Part shown: one piece after another, positions 7,095 through 15,070 of the stretch
Layout: the number at the start of each line of letters is the position of its first letter
Position numbering within the stretch: the stretch's first letter is position 1
Source: Candidatus Promineofilum glycogenicum
GTDB taxonomy: Bacteria; Chloroflexota; Anaerolineae; Promineifilales; Promineifilaceae
DNA length: 46,108 nucleotides
Assembly: GCA_016707605.1 (NCBI GenBank)
Contig: JADJHJ010000021.1
Coordinates: 1 to 46,108, forward strand
Direction of reading: 5' to 3'
Made by a program: the position numbers and the translations under genes
Notes under the pieces: generated by a model
What the model saw: only the letters and a program-made list of their open reading frames with translations
Told to the model about the DNA's origin: nothing
The model's database searches: none

Positions 7095-9728
7095 CTATCT
7101 CTCCCGTACCTCCAGCAAGCTCTCGCCGCTGCGCAGCATGACGACGGTGATGAACTCCACCGGCAGCGTCGGGGCCACCTTGAGGGCCACCACAAAGCGG
7201 CCGTTGAACTCGTCGTTGGGCGTGTTGACCTCGTCGTTGCAGACGACCTGGAACGCCGCCAGCGCACCGCGCTCGACCAGCGACGACAGCAAACGCACGA
7301 AACTCAGTTGCACCTGCTGGCGGAAGCGCTCGTTGTTCGTCTCGAAGACGAAGCGCTGCCCGCGCCGCAAGGCCAGCTTGCGCAGGAAGATGAGCAGCCG
7401 CCGCACCGAGTAGGACAGCAACAGGCGGTCGGCGCTGAGCGTGAAAGCGCTCATCACCGTGAAGCGCCCCGGCTGTTGGCGGAGGACGTTGATCTGCCGG
7501 TTGTACAGCTCTTCCCAGTCGGCATCGTCCAGCTTAGGCGTCAGCCCCAGGACGCCGACCAGCGGCGCGTTGGCCGCCGGCGACCAGACGCCGTGCGTCC
7601 GCTCGCGGGCGGCGATCAGGCCGCACAACGCGCCTTCGGGCGGGACGGCGCGCACCGGCGACAGCGCCGGGCAGGTGGTCTCGCGGGCCAGCGTCCAGCC
7701 GTGGAAGACAGCGGCGTAGCTGAGGACGGAACTGCTCAGAAAGGCGGGCGTGTTGACCAGCCGCATCTGCCAGTCGGCCATCTCGTGGCGGCCGAAGTGC
7801 ACCGGCAGGCTCAGGACGGCCAACGCATCGGCCCGCGCCGCGCACAGCGTCACCAGCGCGCGCTGCACCCGCAGCAGCGCGTCCACGTCATACATCTCGC
7901 GCGGCTGCGACACCGGCAAGCCGGCGAACTCCAGGCACGGGTCGCGCTCCAGCGGCGTCCAGCGGCCGGCCGTGGGGCGAATGGCCGAGTCCAGGCAGTT
8001 GGCCTGCTCGGGGTCATAGGGCGGTTCGGGCGTGTCTTCCGGCCGCGGGCAGTCCACGAAGTCGGCCCAGGCCGGTTCGGGCGGCGGCGGCGGCTCGACC
8101 GCCGGCGGGACCGGCGGCGCGGGGCGCGGATACCAGGCGCAGTGGACCAGGTCGGGCACGGCGATCAGGGCGATCTCCTCGATGGCCGTCAGGCTGTGGA
8201 GCTTGATCAGCCGCCCGGCGGGATGACGGCCATAGAGGATGGCTTCGGCGCTGGGCATCAGCCCCTCGACCGTGGCGTCGGCCAGTTGGGGGTCGAGGAA
8301 CATTTTGGCCGCGTCAAACTCATCCAGGCCGTCCTTGCCGGCCGGGTTGCCATCCGGTAGCGGCGCGGCAAAGGTCGGCAGCGGGCGCATGGCCAGCGGC
8401 AACCAGACGGCATCCGGCGCTGTCGCCCCCTGTGGCCCGCGCAGGAAGCGCGAGCGGTGGTTGAAGGCGGCCAGTTCGACGGCCGGCGCGTCGTCGCCCA
8501 CGGCCGTCAGCCGGTCTACCCAGTAGTCGCTGACCGGCTGCTCGGTGGGGATGTCGCTCGTCTGGGCGGCGAGGTAGGCGGTCGTCGGGTTGAAGCTCAG
8601 GTCGCGCAGAAATTCGAGCGTCCGCGTCCCTTCCTCGATGGTGACGTCGAAGCGCAGGCGCTCCACGAGGGCCGGCGCACCGCTGACCTGGTCGATGGGA
8701 TGATGGCTGAGCGGCGCGTCAGTGACGACGCGGCGATAGACGCCCTCCGGCAAGTCGGGGTCGTCGTCGGGCAACCGCACGTCATCGGCAAACGGCGGCG
8801 CATAGTGCAGCCGTTGGGCGGCCACGGGGAAGTAGAACAGTTCGCCCGTCTCATAGCGCAGCCGCAGCAGATCGCCCACGCTGACCGGCGCGTGCTGGGA
8901 CAGGAAGAGGTGGTGGCCGGGGTCATCGCCCGTCTTGACAACCACCGGATGCAGCGCGCCGACGAGCGGCTGCCACCCCATCTCGTCCAGCCGCTCCACG
9001 GCCGCGGGCGCTGTGGAGGGTATGGGCACGCCACTGCTGAAAGCGATGTTGCCGGCCACGCGGTCGAGGTCGAGCGTGATCGGGAAGCCGCGCACCGAGA
9101 ACACCCCGGTAACGGCCACATGGCGCACGCGCAGGATGAGCTGCATGGGCGGCGCGTCGGTGAAACCCAGGCGCACCATGTCCCCCTCGCGCACCGTCGT
9201 CGGCGACGGCAACTCCAGCCGCAGCCGGGCCGTGCCGGCGACGCTGTCGAAGGTGTAGCTGTCCCCGGCGGCGATGCGCAGCGGCAAGGCGCGCAACTGC
9301 GTGCCGATCCTCATGCCGTCCGACCAGCGCCCGGCCCAGGCCGCCGGCGCGACCACCTGGCGGAAGTCGCCCGCCTCGTCCACCGTCACCAGGCCGGGCA
9401 GCGGCAGGCGGTTGGGGCGGGCGTTGTCGCCCACGACGCGCACGACGTAGGCTCGCCGGCCGCCGTTGTCGAAGAAGGCGCGCACGGCCGACGCCAGATG
9501 GGCGAAGACGGGCGCGCCGTCGTCGAGGGTGATGGGCAGGTCGTCGCCGAAGACGTGCTGGAAGCCGGTGTAGTCCTCCACGGCCACGGGCGTGTTGATC
9601 GGCCCGCGCTCGGCGAAGCCGACGAAGCCGGCCACGTCGAGACGCAGGGCCGTATCGCGTCGCTCCGGCAGCGCCGTTTCGACCAGCACGCCGGGCAGGC
9701 GTCCGCGGAAGGTCAGGGGCACAGCCAT
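7095..9728 (-). CDS. eCIS tail sheath protein 2 (large)
   Basis: An 877-aa contractile sheath protein, about 200 residues longer than sheath 1. The N-terminus (residues 1-90: VPLTFRGRLPGVLVETA, VAGFVGFAERGPINTPVAVE, AVRAFFDNGGRRAYVVRV) and C-terminus (LNRQINVLRQQ-type region, RRLLIFLRKLALRRGQRFVF, and FNGRFVVALKVAPTLPVEFI) carry the phage tail sheath signatures. The centre contains an expanded domain and, near residue 540, a proline-rich stretch (PAPPVPPAVEPPPPPEPAW). The last residues VMLRSGESLLEVRER would form the linker strand. The ATG at 9726-9728 starts 5 nt after the tube 1 stop. A larger second sheath beside a smaller one parallels Afp2/3/4, where the larger paralogue decorates the particle surface; that role here is inference. 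Confidence 0.9.
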   Translation of the reverse strand: MAVPLTFRGRLPGVLVETALPERRDTALRLDVAGFVGFAERGPINTPVAVEDYTGFQHVFGDDLPITLDDGAPVFAHLASAVRAFFDNGGRRAYVVRVVGDNARPNRLPLPGLVTVDEAGDFRQVVAPAAWAGRWSDGMRIGTQLRALPLRIAAGDSYTFDSVAGTARLRLELPSPTTVREGDMVRLGFTDAPPMQLILRVRHVAVTGVFSVRGFPITLDLDRVAGNIAFSSGVPIPSTAPAAVERLDEMGWQPLVGALHPVVVKTGDDPGHHLFLSQHAPVSVGDLLRLRYETGELFYFPVAAQRLHYAPPFADDVRLPDDDPDLPEGVYRRVVTDAPLSHHPIDQVSGAPALVERLRFDVTIEEGTRTLEFLRDLSFNPTTAYLAAQTSDIPTEQPVSDYWVDRLTAVGDDAPAVELAAFNHRSRFLRGPQGATAPDAVWLPLAMRPLPTFAAPLPDGNPAGKDGLDEFDAAKMFLDPQLADATVEGLMPSAEAILYGRHPAGRLIKLHSLTAIEEIALIAVPDLVHCAWYPRPAPPVPPAVEPPPPPEPAWADFVDCPRPEDTPEPPYDPEQANCLDSAIRPTAGRWTPLERDPCLEFAGLPVSQPREMYDVDALLRVQRALVTLCAARADALAVLSLPVHFGRHEMADWQMRLVNTPAFLSSSVLSYAAVFHGWTLARETTCPALSPVRAVPPEGALCGLIAARERTHGVWSPAANAPLVGVLGLTPKLDDADWEELYNRQINVLRQQPGRFTVMSAFTLSADRLLLSYSVRRLLIFLRKLALRRGQRFVFETNNERFRQQVQLSFVRLLSSLVERGALAAFQVVCNDEVNTPNDEFNGRFVVALKVAPTLPVEFITVVMLRSGESLLEVRER

Positions 9729-9733
9729 CGGGT

Positions 9734-10189
9734 TTACTCGATCTGCAAGTCTTCGCACGACAGGACCAGCTCTTCGATGGCCACGTCGGTGCCCGTCTTG
9801 GCATTGAAGGCCGGGACGGTGTAGCGCATCGGCCGGGCGTTGGTCAGCTTCCAGGTCATGACCGTGCTCGTGCCCGTCTCGTCGCGCAACTGGATGGTGA
9901 CGCTGCGGCGGGCGGTCTGCACGCCCAGCCGCACCTCGTCGATCCACTGGTACAGATCGAGCGCGCCGATCAGCCCGCGCTTCAGGGTCACGTCGCCGAC
10001 TTTGTAGATGCCGTTGATCTTGCGGACGTGATTGACCTTGTCGTTGCCATTGCGATAGTCGGCGCTGGTAACTTCGATATTCATGCCGCTGACTTCCTGG
10101 AAGCCGGCCTTGATGCTCTGGGTGTCGCCTGTGCCGATATCGACCAGAAAGTTGAAAGTTCCGTAAGGGTTATCGCGTTCAATCGCCAT
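9734..10189 (-). CDS. eCIS inner tube protein 1 (gp19/Afp1-like)
   Basis: A 151-aa tube subunit of standard length. It shows the family pattern throughout: NPYGTFNFLVDIGTGDTQSI at the N-terminus, AGFQEVSGMNIEVTSADYRN, VTLKRGLIGALDLYQWIDEV, and TAFNAKTGTDVAIEELVLSC-like closing strands. As the canonical short tube protein encoded right after sheath 1, it is the probable major inner tube building block. The gene is 34 nt downstream of sheath 1 and 5 nt upstream of sheath 2. It has no tail extension, in contrast to tube 2. Confidence 0.95.
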   Translation of the reverse strand: MAIERDNPYGTFNFLVDIGTGDTQSIKAGFQEVSGMNIEVTSADYRNGNDKVNHVRKINGIYKVGDVTLKRGLIGALDLYQWIDEVRLGVQTARRSVTIQLRDETGTSTVMTWKLTNARPMRYTVPAFNAKTGTDVAIEELVLSCEDLQIE

Positions 10190-10223
10190 CGTTGATCATC
10201 CTTCTCTCAGCACGTGAGATCGC

Positions 10224-12215
10224 CTAGAGCGGGCTGCTGGCCGTCCACTGACCGATGCGGAAGATGACAAATTCGGCCGGGCGCACTGCCGCGACGCCGA
10301 TCAGGCAGACCAGGCGGCCGTTGTCCAGGTCGTTCTGGGTCATCGTGCTCAGGTCGCAGCGCACGAAGAAGCCCTTCTCCGGCTTGTCGCCCATCAGACC
10401 GCCCATCCGCCACTCGTTGTAGAGGAAGTCCTCGATGGTGCGGCGGACGTTGCCCCACAGTTGTTCGCTATTGTTCTGGAAGACGGCCCACTGCGTGCCC
10501 TTGTCAATGGAACGCTCCAGGTAGGCGAAGTAGCGGCGCAGGTTGACGTACTTCCATTCGGGATCGTCGCTGATGGTGCGCGCGCCCCACAGCAGATAGC
10601 CGCGCCCCTCGAAGAAGCGGAAGCAGTTGACGCCGTTGGGGTTCAACAACTCCTGTTGCGCCTTGTTCAGCCGGTTCTCGAAGTCGATAGCCAGACGCAC
10701 GACCTCGTTGGCCGGGGCCTTGAAGACGGCGTTCTCCACGTCGTTGCGGGCGTAGATGCCCGCCACGTGGCCGCTGGGCGGCAGGGCCAGGCGGCGGCCG
10801 GAGACGTTGGGGTCGGCGATGATGATCCACGGGTAGTAGAGCGCGGCGTGGGTTGACGACCGCTGGTTGCGATAGGCCAGAGCCTCGGTCGGCAGGATGC
10901 CTCTGGGCGTGTCCAGCACGGCGATGCGGTACATCATCCGCTCGCAGTGGTTGACCACGGCGGCCTGGATGGCCAGCCGCTCGCCGGCCGTCGGGTGGGC
11001 GGTGCTGCCCGGCGCGGCCACGATGGAGATGTCCTCGACCGCCTCGAAGGCCAGCAGACCATTCTTAGCCAGATCGACGGGGTTGTTCAGGTAGTCGGCG
11101 AACGTCGCCGCGCCGGTGTAGTTGCCCGACGAGGGGAAAGCGCCGTCGTTACCGCCGGCCAACGTGTAGGTCGCCGCCGCGGGCATACCCGTCCCCAGCA
11201 GCGGGGCCAGGGCGGCGGTCGGGAAGATGGCCCGCGCTATCGCCAGGGCGGCCGTATTCAGCACCACGTCCGTGTCGTCGGTCAGGCCGCTGATGGTGTC
11301 GAAGCTGAACGGGACGGTCAGCGCGGCCAGGCGGCTTTCGGGGTTCCTGGTGAACGTGCTTAACAGGGAGTTGAAGGCGCGCTTGTGAAGGTTGAAATCG
11401 CCCAGCGTTTGCGGCGGGCCGAAGACCAATTCGCCCGGCGCGCGCGTCGAGACGGCGACCCGCAACATCACCGGCCGCACCGTGATGTTGGCCGCGTCGG
11501 TGGCGCTGAAGGGCAAGTTGGTGTTGTTGACGTTTATCGTCCGGTCGTTGACCGTCGCGGCGGTGGGGTCGAACAGATTCCAGGCGCCGCTGGTTCCCTT
11601 TTGGACAATGCGCAGGCCGTCGGTGTTGCGCAGCGCCGTATACGCCTGGTCAGCGCCGGTGCGCGTGCGCACGTGGACCAGGTCGTAGTCGAGGACGCGC
11701 GTCAGGGTGACGTTAGCCGTGTTGTTCGGGTCGCGGCTGACGACGTTGTCGCCGACGATCAGGCTGAACGTCACGCGCACGTTGCCGGCCGCGCCGGGGA
11801 AGCGGGCCACCAGGCGGAAGGGCAGGGGATCGGGGGCGGGGCCGGTGTCGCCGTCGCGGCGGGTGGCCGTGGCGTAGTGTTGCGCCGGAACGCCGTTCTC
11901 GGCTACGGCGAAGCCGTCCCCCCCCGCGCCGAAGACGCGCATCACGAACAGCCGTTTGCCGCCCTCCTCGAAGAAAGCGCGCACGCCGTGGGCCAGGTAA
12001 TTGGTCGTTTGGATGCCATCGAACGTCAGATCTTCCAGACCGCCGTAGATGCGCGCAAAGTCGGCGAAACTGGTGATGAGTTCGGGATAGCCGCTGATAG
12101 GGCCGGTACGCGCCGGGCCGATGAACCCGGCCGTACTGGTGCTGACTCCTTCGATCGATTTGGCGCGGTAGCTTGTCTCTTCGACATAGACCCCTGGCGC
12201 TAGGTACTCAGGCAT
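10224..12215 (-). CDS. eCIS tail sheath protein 1
   Basis: A 663-aa sheath protein and the likely main contractile subunit. The N-terminal MPEYLAPGVYVEETSYR is the classic sheath start, followed by GVSTSTAGFIGPARTGPISG and VRAFFEEGGKRLFVMRVFG. The C-terminal domain is typical Phage_sheath_1C: INPNGVNCFRFFEGRGYLLW-type region, AVFQNNSEQLWGNVRRTIED, FLYNEWRMGGLMGDKPEKGF and FVIFRIGQWT. A central, less conserved region (residues ~130-400) is rich in beta strands and probably surface-exposed. The ATG (12213-12215) is preceded by AGGAGG. It lies 44 nt downstream of the 270-aa gene. Confidence 0.95.
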   Translation of the reverse strand: MPEYLAPGVYVEETSYRAKSIEGVSTSTAGFIGPARTGPISGYPELITSFADFARIYGGLEDLTFDGIQTTNYLAHGVRAFFEEGGKRLFVMRVFGAGGDGFAVAENGVPAQHYATATRRDGDTGPAPDPLPFRLVARFPGAAGNVRVTFSLIVGDNVVSRDPNNTANVTLTRVLDYDLVHVRTRTGADQAYTALRNTDGLRIVQKGTSGAWNLFDPTAATVNDRTINVNNTNLPFSATDAANITVRPVMLRVAVSTRAPGELVFGPPQTLGDFNLHKRAFNSLLSTFTRNPESRLAALTVPFSFDTISGLTDDTDVVLNTAALAIARAIFPTAALAPLLGTGMPAAATYTLAGGNDGAFPSSGNYTGAATFADYLNNPVDLAKNGLLAFEAVEDISIVAAPGSTAHPTAGERLAIQAAVVNHCERMMYRIAVLDTPRGILPTEALAYRNQRSSTHAALYYPWIIIADPNVSGRRLALPPSGHVAGIYARNDVENAVFKAPANEVVRLAIDFENRLNKAQQELLNPNGVNCFRFFEGRGYLLWGARTISDDPEWKYVNLRRYFAYLERSIDKGTQWAVFQNNSEQLWGNVRRTIEDFLYNEWRMGGLMGDKPEKGFFVRCDLSTMTQNDLDNGRLVCLIGVAAVRPAEFVIFRIGQWTASSPL

Positions 12216-12259
12216 AGACCCTTTTTCCTCCTACTGTCTGGGCGCCGGCGAACGGCCGG

Positions 12260-13072
12260 CTAAGCTGACGACTGGATAAACAGGCGCTGGCCGCCCTCGT
12301 TCGACGCGACGACGAGATCGACGCCCGCGGCGAGCGTCCGCGTAATCGAATTGACCGAGGCGGCATCACTCATTGTGTCGAAGATCTGCCGGTTGGCCTG
12401 GCCCATGACAACGGCGAAGTCGGGCAGGGCGGCCAACGATGGGATGGGAATGCCCGGCAGCGGCGTCAGCGACGCCACGTTGGAGCGCGCGCGCACCGTC
12501 ACCGTCCACTGGCCCGGCGGCGTGTTCGGTTTCGGATAGGGCACGAACAGGGCGAACGCGCCCCGTTCGTCGCTGACAGTTTCATAGACCGGCCCCGTGC
12601 CGAAGCGGGCGGTGACGATGGCATAGGGCGCGGGCGCGGGGTCGCTATCGCCCTTCTGGACGACCTGACCGCGCAGCGCGCCCACAGCCCGCCCCAACGC
12701 GCGGGCCGGATTGGAGTAGAGCGGCAACACCGTCAGGGCCGCCTTGGGCAGGCACAGGCGGTGAAGCTGCGGCAGGAAGCGCCGCTGCCGGTCTTCGATG
12801 GCCAGGTAGTAGGTGGGCGGCGCGTCGGCGTCGGCGCAGTAGTCCGTCAGCGGCCGTTCGTCGCGCACGTACGCCTCCAGCCCCGGCAGCGAGCGAAAGC
12901 CATAGACGCCCGACGAGGCCGCGCGCAGCGCCGCGAAGAGCGGGCCGCGCCCGCCGATCTGCCAGGCGGTGACCTCCAGCCCGTCGGCCACTACCGCGCC
13001 GGTCGCCGCGTCGATGCAGCGCACGCCCAGAACGCTGCGGTGCGTCCGTCGCTCCATGGGCAGGTAGATCAT
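12260..13072 (-). CDS. eCIS-operon protein of unknown function with Ig/carboxypeptidase-regulatory-like segment
   Basis: A 270-aa protein I do not recognise as a named eCIS component. The first ~110 residues (RSVLGVRCIDAATGAVVADG, GVYGFRSLPGLEAYVRDERP) and the central segment (LRGQVVQKGDSDPAPAPYAI, VYETVSDERGAFALFVPYPK, PGQWTVTVRARSN) look like beta-sandwich, carboxypeptidase-regulatory-like modules: a substitution, then DERGAF, then a closing strand. The last 60 residues (LAALPDFAVVMGQANRQIFD) are mixed. The gene overlaps the 3' end of the DUF4255 cap gene by 4 nt (ATGA), so translation is coupled to the cap. It lies ahead of sheath 1. A role in capping or in decorating the sheath is inference. 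Confidence 0.75.
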   Translation of the reverse strand: MIYLPMERRTHRSVLGVRCIDAATGAVVADGLEVTAWQIGGRGPLFAALRAASSGVYGFRSLPGLEAYVRDERPLTDYCADADAPPTYYLAIEDRQRRFLPQLHRLCLPKAALTVLPLYSNPARALGRAVGALRGQVVQKGDSDPAPAPYAIVTARFGTGPVYETVSDERGAFALFVPYPKPNTPPGQWTVTVRARSNVASLTPLPGIPIPSLAALPDFAVVMGQANRQIFDTMSDAASVNSITRTLAAGVDLVVASNEGGQRLFIQSSA

Positions 13073-13662
13073 GGCCGTTTCAACGCTCCGTATTCCAGTT
13101 CGCGCGTCAGCACCGGGCTGCCCTCGGCCGTGGTGATCTCCGACTCGATGCGGATCGTCCGCGCCAGGTAGGGGCTAGACAGGCGATAGTCGCCGGGGAT
13201 GACGTCCCATATGCGCATGACCTCCTCGTTCGTCAGGGGGCAAGCCACCAACTCGACGAACTCGTCGGGGCTAAACACCTGATCGATAGGCAGATTCAGT
13301 TGACCGGCCGACAGGATGGGGTGGTCTTCCAGGGTGCGCATGAGCCAGCCGAGAATCTCCAGCTCCAGCGAGGCGCTGCCGGCCCACGGCGTCAGTAGGA
13401 AGTGGACTTCCACCGGCAGTTGGCGGCGGTTGATCAGCCCGTCGTCGCGCGGGCGCGGCGGTGACGTGCGCTGGGTGGCGCTGAACATGACCCGATAGAC
13501 GTAGAGCGAGACGCCCGTGCCGATGGGCTTCGTGTCGAAATCGGCCGTCTGGTAAACCTGGAAGTCGCCGGCCTGCCCGTTGAAGCGCGCCGGACGCCAC
13601 TGCTGCCTGAGCAGGCGCATCACCGCTTCACAGGTCGACCACAGGGCGCGATAACTGGCCAT
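13069..13662 (-). CDS. eCIS tube-terminator/cap protein, DUF4255 (Pvc16/Afp16-like)
   Basis: A 197-aa DUF4255 protein. Family members (Afp16, Pvc16) cap the distal end of tube and sheath and set particle length. The N-terminal helix (WSTCEAVMRLLRQQW), the VSLYVYRVMFSATQRTSPPR strand region, PVEVHFLLTPWAGSASLELE and ILGWLMRTLEDHPILSAGQL are all diagnostic. The C-terminal part (FVELVACPLTNEEVMRIWDV, LSSPYLARTIRIESE) matches the usual extension. The gene is 12 nt after the receiver-like gene and overlaps the next gene by 4 nt. In Afp the equivalent gene is at the operon end; here it is close to the front, as in many other eCIS operons. Confidence 0.92.
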   Translation of the reverse strand: MASYRALWSTCEAVMRLLRQQWRPARFNGQAGDFQVYQTADFDTKPIGTGVSLYVYRVMFSATQRTSPPRPRDDGLINRRQLPVEVHFLLTPWAGSASLELEILGWLMRTLEDHPILSAGQLNLPIDQVFSPDEFVELVACPLTNEEVMRIWDVIPGDYRLSSPYLARTIRIESEITTAEGSPVLTRELEYGALKRP

Positions 13663-13674
13663 AGGTGTGCGCTC

Positions 13675-14049
13675 CTAAAAGCCGGCGTTAGACAAGTCGC
13701 GGATGGCGCTCAGCAGGTGGCTGCCGGCGGCCGACGGCGCTTCCATCTGCTGCACGTCGAGCCAGTACTGCATGACCCGCGCGCCGGTCGGATCGATCAC
13801 CAGAAAGCGCACGGCGGGCCATTCGGCGAAGAGGTGGGTGCAGATGCCCGGCATGGGGCTGACGGCCGGCGCGCCCAGGATGATGACATCCGCCGCGCCG
13901 CCCGGCTGCTGAATCAGTTCCCAGTTATCGCGCGCGTGCCCTAGCAACTGCATGTCCGTCTGTTCCTCGATCAGTTGTTGAATCGCCCGCACCTGCCGTT
14001 CCGGCAGGTTGGCCAGTAAGATCCGAATCGCCGCATCGCGGAGAGGCAT
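13675..14049 (-). CDS. orphan receiver-like protein, first gene of the eCIS operon
   Basis: A 124-aa single-domain protein with the alternating strand/helix layout of a response-regulator receiver. The first strand is IRILLANLPERQVRAIQQLI and a later strand is AADVIILGAPAVS. Two features expected of a phosphorylated receiver are missing: the first strand ends ANLP instead of an acidic pair, and the position of the phospho-acceptor aspartate reads G in IILGAP. It is therefore likely a pseudo-receiver working by protein contact, not phosphorylation. It has no output domain. It is transcribed first, 12 nt ahead of the cap gene and after the 14131-14159 terminator, so it may control or gate the machine. 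The family call is from fold pattern only. Confidence 0.7.
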   Translation of the reverse strand: MPLRDAAIRILLANLPERQVRAIQQLIEEQTDMQLLGHARDNWELIQQPGGAADVIILGAPAVSPMPGICTHLFAEWPAVRFLVIDPTGARVMQYWLDVQQMEAPSAAGSHLLSAIRDLSNAGF

Positions 14050-14130
14050 ATTGCCCTCGTTGGGTTCTCATCCGCACTTCTCGACACCAACAGGATTGAC
14101 GTTCATGGTACGCGAGCGCGGCCCAGCAAA

Positions 14131-14159
14131 ACGTCCCCAAGGGCTATCCTTGGGGACGT
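14131..14159 (-). terminator. intrinsic terminator after the LuxR-type gene
   Basis: A perfect 12-bp stem (ACGTCCCCAAGG with CCTTGGGGACGT) and a 5-nt loop. Read on the minus strand the stem is followed by TTTTGC, so it acts as a terminator for the regulator gene that ends at 14250, and separates that transcript from the eCIS operon starting at 14049. On the plus strand no T-run follows. I see no convincing sigma70 promoter in the remaining ~80 nt before 14049, so part of the eCIS transcription may come from read-through or another sigma factor. Confidence 0.7.
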
Positions 14160-14249
14160 GAGGGACGATCTATTAGGGGGCGAAGATGTAGACCTGGCTA
14201 TATCGATGGATATAGAACGAGGACGAGCGGCGCGGATGGCCGGCGTTGA

Positions 14250-15029
14250 CTAGTCGACAAACCAGCCCTTTTTGGCGGCCACGCGGGCCACCTGGAGGCG
14301 GCTGTCGAGGTTGAGCTTGGCGAAGATGTTGTGGACGTGTTGTTTCACCGTGCGCAGTTCGATGACCAGTTCGGCGGCGATCTCTTTGTTACTGTACCCC
14401 TCAACGACGTAGCCGAGAACTTCGTACTCGCGCGCGGTCAGCAGTTGGCGCAACTCGGCCGAGCTGCGGCGCGCCGGCCGTTCGGCCAGATGGGCGAACA
14501 GGCGCGCCGTCACTTCGGGCGAACAGACGGCCCCGCCCCGGCTGGCCAGCAGTATCGTCTCGGCCACAGTGTGGGGGGCCGCGCCCACCAGCGCATAGCC
14601 GCTGATACCCGCCTCGACGTGGCCAATGATGGCGTCCACGTTGTCTTCCACCTCCAACACCACCACACGCGCCGGCGGCGTGCTGCCGCACCAGTGGCGC
14701 GTCCAGCGCCGCACCGGTTCGGGGCCGATGTTGTTGTCAATCAGCGCGACGTGGTTTTCCGCGGGGGCGCGGCCGGCGTCGGGGGCGGCGGCGGCCGTAT
14801 AGCGGCCGATGAGTTGAAAGGTCAGATAGGGCGCCAGCAGCAGCTCCAGCCCCTCGCACAGCAGGCGGCTATTGCTGACGATGCTCAGCCATAGCGACGT
14901 AGCGACCGGGCCGCGGGCCGGCTGGACAGCCTCTCGCGCAACGGTCGCGGCCTCTACGGCCGGGGACTCACCCCCACGGCCCAGGTTGTTCAACGCCGGC
15001 ATCACGCCCATCCTTGCGGCTGTCGCCAC
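14250..15029 (-). CDS. LuxR/NarL-type response regulator with atypical receiver
   Basis: A 259-aa DNA-binding regulator. The C-terminal ~65 residues are a clear LuxR helix-turn-helix: LLTAREYEVLGYVVEGYSNK, EIAAELVIELRTVKQHVHNI and FAKLNLDSRLQVA. The N-terminal receiver-like domain (from about residue 45) is degenerate: the strand-1 acidic pair is replaced (LWLSIVSNSR), although an aspartate remains in HVALIDNN. The first ~40 residues look unstructured. Several starts are possible (GTG 15029, ATG 15011, ATG 15002). It is 41 nt downstream of the 316-aa gene with which it shares a promoter, and is ended by the 14131-14159 terminator. As the nearest regulator upstream of the eCIS operon it is the best candidate for its control; that is inference from position. 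Confidence 0.85.
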   Translation of the reverse strand: MATAARMGVMPALNNLGRGGESPAVEAATVAREAVQPARGPVATSLWLSIVSNSRLLCEGLELLLAPYLTFQLIGRYTAAAAPDAGRAPAENHVALIDNNIGPEPVRRWTRHWCGSTPPARVVVLEVEDNVDAIIGHVEAGISGYALVGAAPHTVAETILLASRGGAVCSPEVTARLFAHLAERPARRSSAELRQLLTAREYEVLGYVVEGYSNKEIAAELVIELRTVKQHVHNIFAKLNLDSRLQVARVAAKKGWFVD

Positions 15030-15070
15030 CAGTCGTGACCGCGGTTGTGTCCTCAGAAGCGTCCCGGCGA

